Assembly: GCA_018267055.1 (NCBI GenBank)
Contig: JAFDZF010000136.1
Coordinates: forward strand, 1 to 56,736
Source of the DNA: Bacteroidota bacterium
GTDB taxonomy: Bacteria > Bacteroidota > Bacteroidia > Flavobacteriales_F > PHOS-HE28
Direction: 5' to 3'
Length of the DNA: 56,736 bases
Below the pieces are notes generated by a model, which was given only the letters and a program-made list of their open reading frames with translations, ran no database searches and had not been told where the DNA came from. The position numbers were made by a program, and so were the translations under genes. Of the stretch, positions 54,801 to 56,736 are shown in pieces. Numbering within the stretch: the stretch's first letter is position 1; each line of letters begins with the position of its first letter.

Positions 54801-56736
54801 AGCGTGAGCGGCGGCACCACGCCCTACACCTACCTGTGGAGCGAGGGCAGCACCACGGCCGCGATAAGCGACCTGGCCGGCGGCAGCTACTCGGTGACCG
54901 TGACCGATGGGCACGGCTGCATCCTGCAGCGGAACGCCGCCGTGGACGCCACCACCGTGCCGAACGTGAGCGCGGGCGCCGATGCGGCGATCACCTGCGC
55001 CACGGGCCCCTCCATCCAGCTGAACGGATCGTCGAGCACGCCCGGTGTGAGCTACAGCTGGTCGGCGAGCAACGGCGGCAACATCGTCTCCGGCGCGGGC
55101 AGCGCCACCCCCACCGTGAACGCGGCCGGCACCTACACGCTGACCGTGACCAATACGCAGACCGGCTGCTCCGCGAACGACGCCATGGTGGTGACGCTGG
55201 ACCTGGGCGCGCCGAACGCCTCCGCCTTGGCAGGCGGTACGCTGACCTGCGCCGTGACCAGCGTGATGCTCAATGGCGGCAGCACCACCCCGAACGCCAC
55301 CTTCGCCTGGACCGGACCCAACGGCTTCACCAGCAGCGAGGAGGACCCGATGGTGAGCGCCCCCGGCACCTACGTCCTGACGGTGACCGCAGCGAACGGC
55401 TGCACCAACACGGCCAATGCCCAAGTGGGCCAGAACATCGCCGTGCCGAACGCCAGCGCACAGGGCGGCACCGTGACCTGCGCCGCGCCCAGCGTGATGC
55501 TCAATGGCGGCAGCACCACGCCGAACGTCACATTCGCCTGGACCGGACCCAATGGCTTCACCAGCAGCGACGAGGACCCGACGGCAAGCGCCCCCGGCAC
55601 CTACGTCCTGACGGTGACCGCGCCGAACGGCTGTACCAACACGGCCTCCGCCATGGTGGTGGAAGATATCGTGACCATCGAAGCTTCGGCCCAAGGCGGT
55701 ACCCTCACCTGTGCGATGCCGACGGTGACCCTGCACGGCAGCAGCTCGGTGGCCGGTGTGACCTACGCCTGGACCGGTCCGAACGGGTTCACGAGCAATG
55801 ACCAGGACCCCGTGGTCAACACGGCAGGCCAGTACGACCTGACCGTGACCGCGGAGAACGGCTGCATGGGCACCGCCTCCGCCCAAGTGCAGCTGGACCG
55901 TGCCACGCCGAACGCCAACGCCAGCGGTGACGTGATCACCTGCAGCACGCCGATGGTGATGCTGGACGGCGGCAGCACCACGCCGAACGTCACTTTCGCC
56001 TGGACCGGCCCCAATGGCTTCACCAGCAACGACGAGGATCCCCTGGTCGGGGAAGCCGGGTCGTACCTCCTGACGGTGACCGCCGCGAACGGCTGCTCCA
56101 ACACGGCCTCCGCCACGGTGACGCTCGATACCGAAGCTCCGGGTGCACAAGCCACCGGCGGTACCCTCACCTGCAGCACCACCAGCGTGATGCTCATGGG
56201 CAGCGGCAACGGCGACTACGCCTGGACCGGACCCAACGGCTTCACCAGCAACGACCAGAACCCTGTGGTGACCGCAGCCGGTACCTACACCCTGGTGGTC
56301 ACCGGCCAGAACGGCTGCTCCAGCCAGGCCGCCGCCCAAGTGGCACTCGACAACGAGGTGCCCGGCGCGCATGCCACCGGCGGTACCCTCACCTGCAGCA
56401 GCACCAGCGTGATGCTCATGGGCAGCGGCAACGGCGACTTCGCCTGGACTGGGCCCAACGGCTTCACCAGCAACGACCAGAACCCCGTGGTGGCCGCGGC
56501 CGGCACCTATGCCCTCATCGTGACCGGTGACAACGGCTGCTCCAGCCAGGCTTCCGCTCAAGTAGCCCTCGACAATGAAGCTCCGGGTGCACAAGCCACC
56601 GGCGGCACCCTCACCTGCAACACCACCAGCGTGATGCTCATGGGTTCCGGCAACGGCGACTTCGCCTGGGCCGGTCGCACCGGCTTCGCTAGCAACGACC
56701 AGAACCCCGTGGTGACCGTGGCCGGTACCTATACCC
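51852..56736 (+). CDS. Giant secreted adhesin-like repeat protein (DUF7948, SBBP, SprB and Ig-like repeats), 3' end outside window
   Basis: 1628 residues are visible with no stop before the right edge. Signal peptide ending R-A-L-A-Q-Q. Residues about 65-300 resemble the DUF7948 domain (D-F-T-E-N-R-G-Q-F; P-L-V-I-D-P). SBBP-type propeller repeats follow to about 780 (Y-I-G-G-S-G-D-D, Y-L-G-G-T-N-N-E). Two SprB repeats (V-T-V-T-D-x-x-G-C) lie at about 895-1040. From 1128 on, Ig/PKD-like units repeat in tandem. It should be exported by T9SS and act in adhesion or gliding, by analogy with SprB; the sorting domain would lie beyond the window. Confidence 0.88.
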   Translation, partial: MRTCTMSFSPLLRQRIATAVLAVALLTALAARALAQQAVPTVPNAFALTPHAADHDGVDALLHSFDKRIDFTENRGQFGPGVLYRADFPLGQAVATPTGMVISTFDPASVDARAEEGERLEKDLQDGKPFRPMSARLKGHAWAMDFVNSAPGMRVSARKPHGDPRNYFGATAARSAANVRSYQEVWYENVYDRVDVRYYPAEDGTLEYDVVCKPGSDPGAIAIRFTGIGRMELNAKGGLVLHTSVGDVELPAPVVYQRIGGRQRNVDARYELRGNVLRFRLGAYDREQPLVIDPIALRWATWVNTNSTGDNHGHCIWVDPSDGAIYVVARVVGTTDQITPGAFDNTANGNLEMIVGKYTEPASIGQAGTRVWQTYIGGSGDDNPYAMEQGPDGNLYITGYTSSTNYPLLGGSAFSGSSYDQRAQASNNIFITKINTAGNSIKSAVVGGNGDDGSFDVRIDNAGDLVVCGNTRSTNLATLYSGSGASNTNNGDVDVVVFKLNADLSALSWMKNYGGSGTDQATIMLQNNTTGDIFVGGYTTSTNFPTVSPRQSTRGGSQAGFLQRLTGTGTVSWSSYFQSANSQSASILCMEFNTAKDQIYFGGVTSGLAASNVSASGAYDNTQNGSNDFYVCRMGIDQTFVKSTYLGGTNNEVNMMGLNTDQNNDVYVFGYTNSTNFPVTATPNTALQSTNQGSNDKTFTKLSADLSSLLFSTYYGGTQDDYDPVGERGIKFSNCRIYTIVTSRSTNLPLTQGALNTTKNSGTGTYEPGLVVWANPPDLLGNTITGNQSVCAGSVPGDITGSVPAYVLPTISRNNANSSYPAIGSATSYQWQISTDSLTWSDIPGATAQNLSGSLIGTVNAKTYVRRVIGGDACILAGAADQVVTVKLIGVTAQVQQVSCNGFGDGTITAICDGVAPFSYAWSNGQTTQTATGLAPGDHTVTVTDHNGCTATGTFTMTQPAVLGGTTGTTPATCGNANGTASVSVSGGTTPYTYLWSEGSTTAAISDLAGGSYSVTVTDGHGCILQRNAAVDATTVPNVSAGADAAITCATGPSIQLNGSSSTPGVSYSWSASNGGNIVSGAGSATPTVNAAGTYTLTVTNTQTGCSANDAMVVTLDLGAPNASALAGGTLTCAVTSVMLNGGSTTPNATFAWTGPNGFTSSEEDPMVSAPGTYVLTVTAANGCTNTANAQVGQNIAVPNASAQGGTVTCAAPSVMLNGGSTTPNVTFAWTGPNGFTSSDEDPTASAPGTYVLTVTAPNGCTNTASAMVVEDIVTIEASAQGGTLTCAMPTVTLHGSSSVAGVTYAWTGPNGFTSNDQDPVVNTAGQYDLTVTAENGCMGTASAQVQLDRATPNANASGDVITCSTPMVMLDGGSTTPNVTFAWTGPNGFTSNDEDPLVGEAGSYLLTVTAANGCSNTASATVTLDTEAPGAQATGGTLTCSTTSVMLMGSGNGDYAWTGPNGFTSNDQNPVVTAAGTYTLVVTGQNGCSSQAAAQVALDNEVPGAHATGGTLTCSSTSVMLMGSGNGDFAWTGPNGFTSNDQNPVVAAAGTYALIVTGDNGCSSQASAQVALDNEAPGAQATGGTLTCNTTSVMLMGSGNGDFAWAGRTGFASNDQNPVVTVAGTYT
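55233..56736 (+). repeat. Tandem Ig/PKD-like repeat array inside the adhesin gene
   Basis: Units start at 55233, 55464, 55695, 55926 (231 bp each), then 56157, 56379 and 56601 (222 bp each). Each carries A-W-T-G-P-N-G-F-T-S. The shorter units lack three residues after V-M-L-x-G. The seventh is cut by the edge and is the most diverged at 56665-56700. Confidence 0.9.

Noticed and set aside
54303-56594. Long minus-strand open frame of 763 codons
   Set aside because: It is antisense to the adhesin repeat array; high GC and repeats keep it open. The plus strand has clear domains.

Overview
The window reads as a chromosomal segment of a GC-rich, free-living Bacteroidota, most likely a Flavobacteriales-type bacterium. 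The signs are four proteins with type IX secretion (T9SS) C-terminal sorting domains, a GldA-GldF-GldG transporter set, a bacillithiol enzyme (BshC), Bacteroidota-style secreted families, the absence of Shine-Dalgarno sequences, and repeated TAnnTTTG/TAnCTTCG-like -7 promoter elements close to start codons. I assigned 51 protein genes, two of them cut by the window edges. I saw no rRNA, tRNA, CRISPR array, transposase, integrase or prophage gene.

Layout. 1-7.6 kb: alkylation-repair genes (AlkZ-like glycosylase, MGMT), a GlsB-type membrane protein, an ABM monooxygenase, an enoyl-CoA hydratase, a SpoIIE-type phosphatase, a five-repeat DUF349 protein, a thioesterase, a DUF6265 lipoprotein and MscL in a GATCG-rich setting. 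7.7-12.2 kb (minus strand): a tightly overlapping operon of an Lgt-like membrane protein, a radical SAM protein of the MJ0619/tetraether-synthase type and two paralogous small membrane proteins, followed by a FecCD-type permease and its ATPase. 12.3-16.9 kb: DUF3817, then guaA, a LysM/periplasmic-binding protein and hemF in one operon. 17-30.3 kb: a secreted-protein block with a filament-like T9SS protein, bshC, a PNGase F-related protein, a papain-like peptidase, a gingipain-fold protein that seems to lack its catalytic residues, a rhodanese and a T9SS endonuclease I. 30.3-37.2 kb: phenylacetate-pathway enzymes (PaaG, PaaH, PaaI, PaaJ) interrupted by YceI, DUF2461, a second MGMT and an unknown conserved protein. 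37.2-43.7 kb: a secreted protein of unknown function, a DUF1801/YdeI protein and gldA-gldF-gldG-DUF4340. 43.7-48 kb: a four-gene amidoligase operon (C39-like peptidase, RimK-like ATP-grasp ligase, GCS2-like ligase, N-formylglutamate amidohydrolase-like hydrolase). 48-51.4 kb (minus strand): an MBL hydrolase, a TPR lipoprotein, recA and a small unknown gene. 51.7-56.7 kb: a 38-residue membrane peptide and a giant adhesin-like protein with SBBP, SprB and Ig-like repeats that runs off the right edge.

The two best candidates for an undescribed system are the Lgt-like/radical SAM/twin-membrane-protein operon (9530-12249), which may modify membrane lipids, and the C39/RimK/GCS2/NFGase operon (43761-47995), which looks like a pathway for making and trimming an unknown amide-linked acidic peptide or tag. 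Both functions are inferred from gene content, motifs and tight coupling, not shown.
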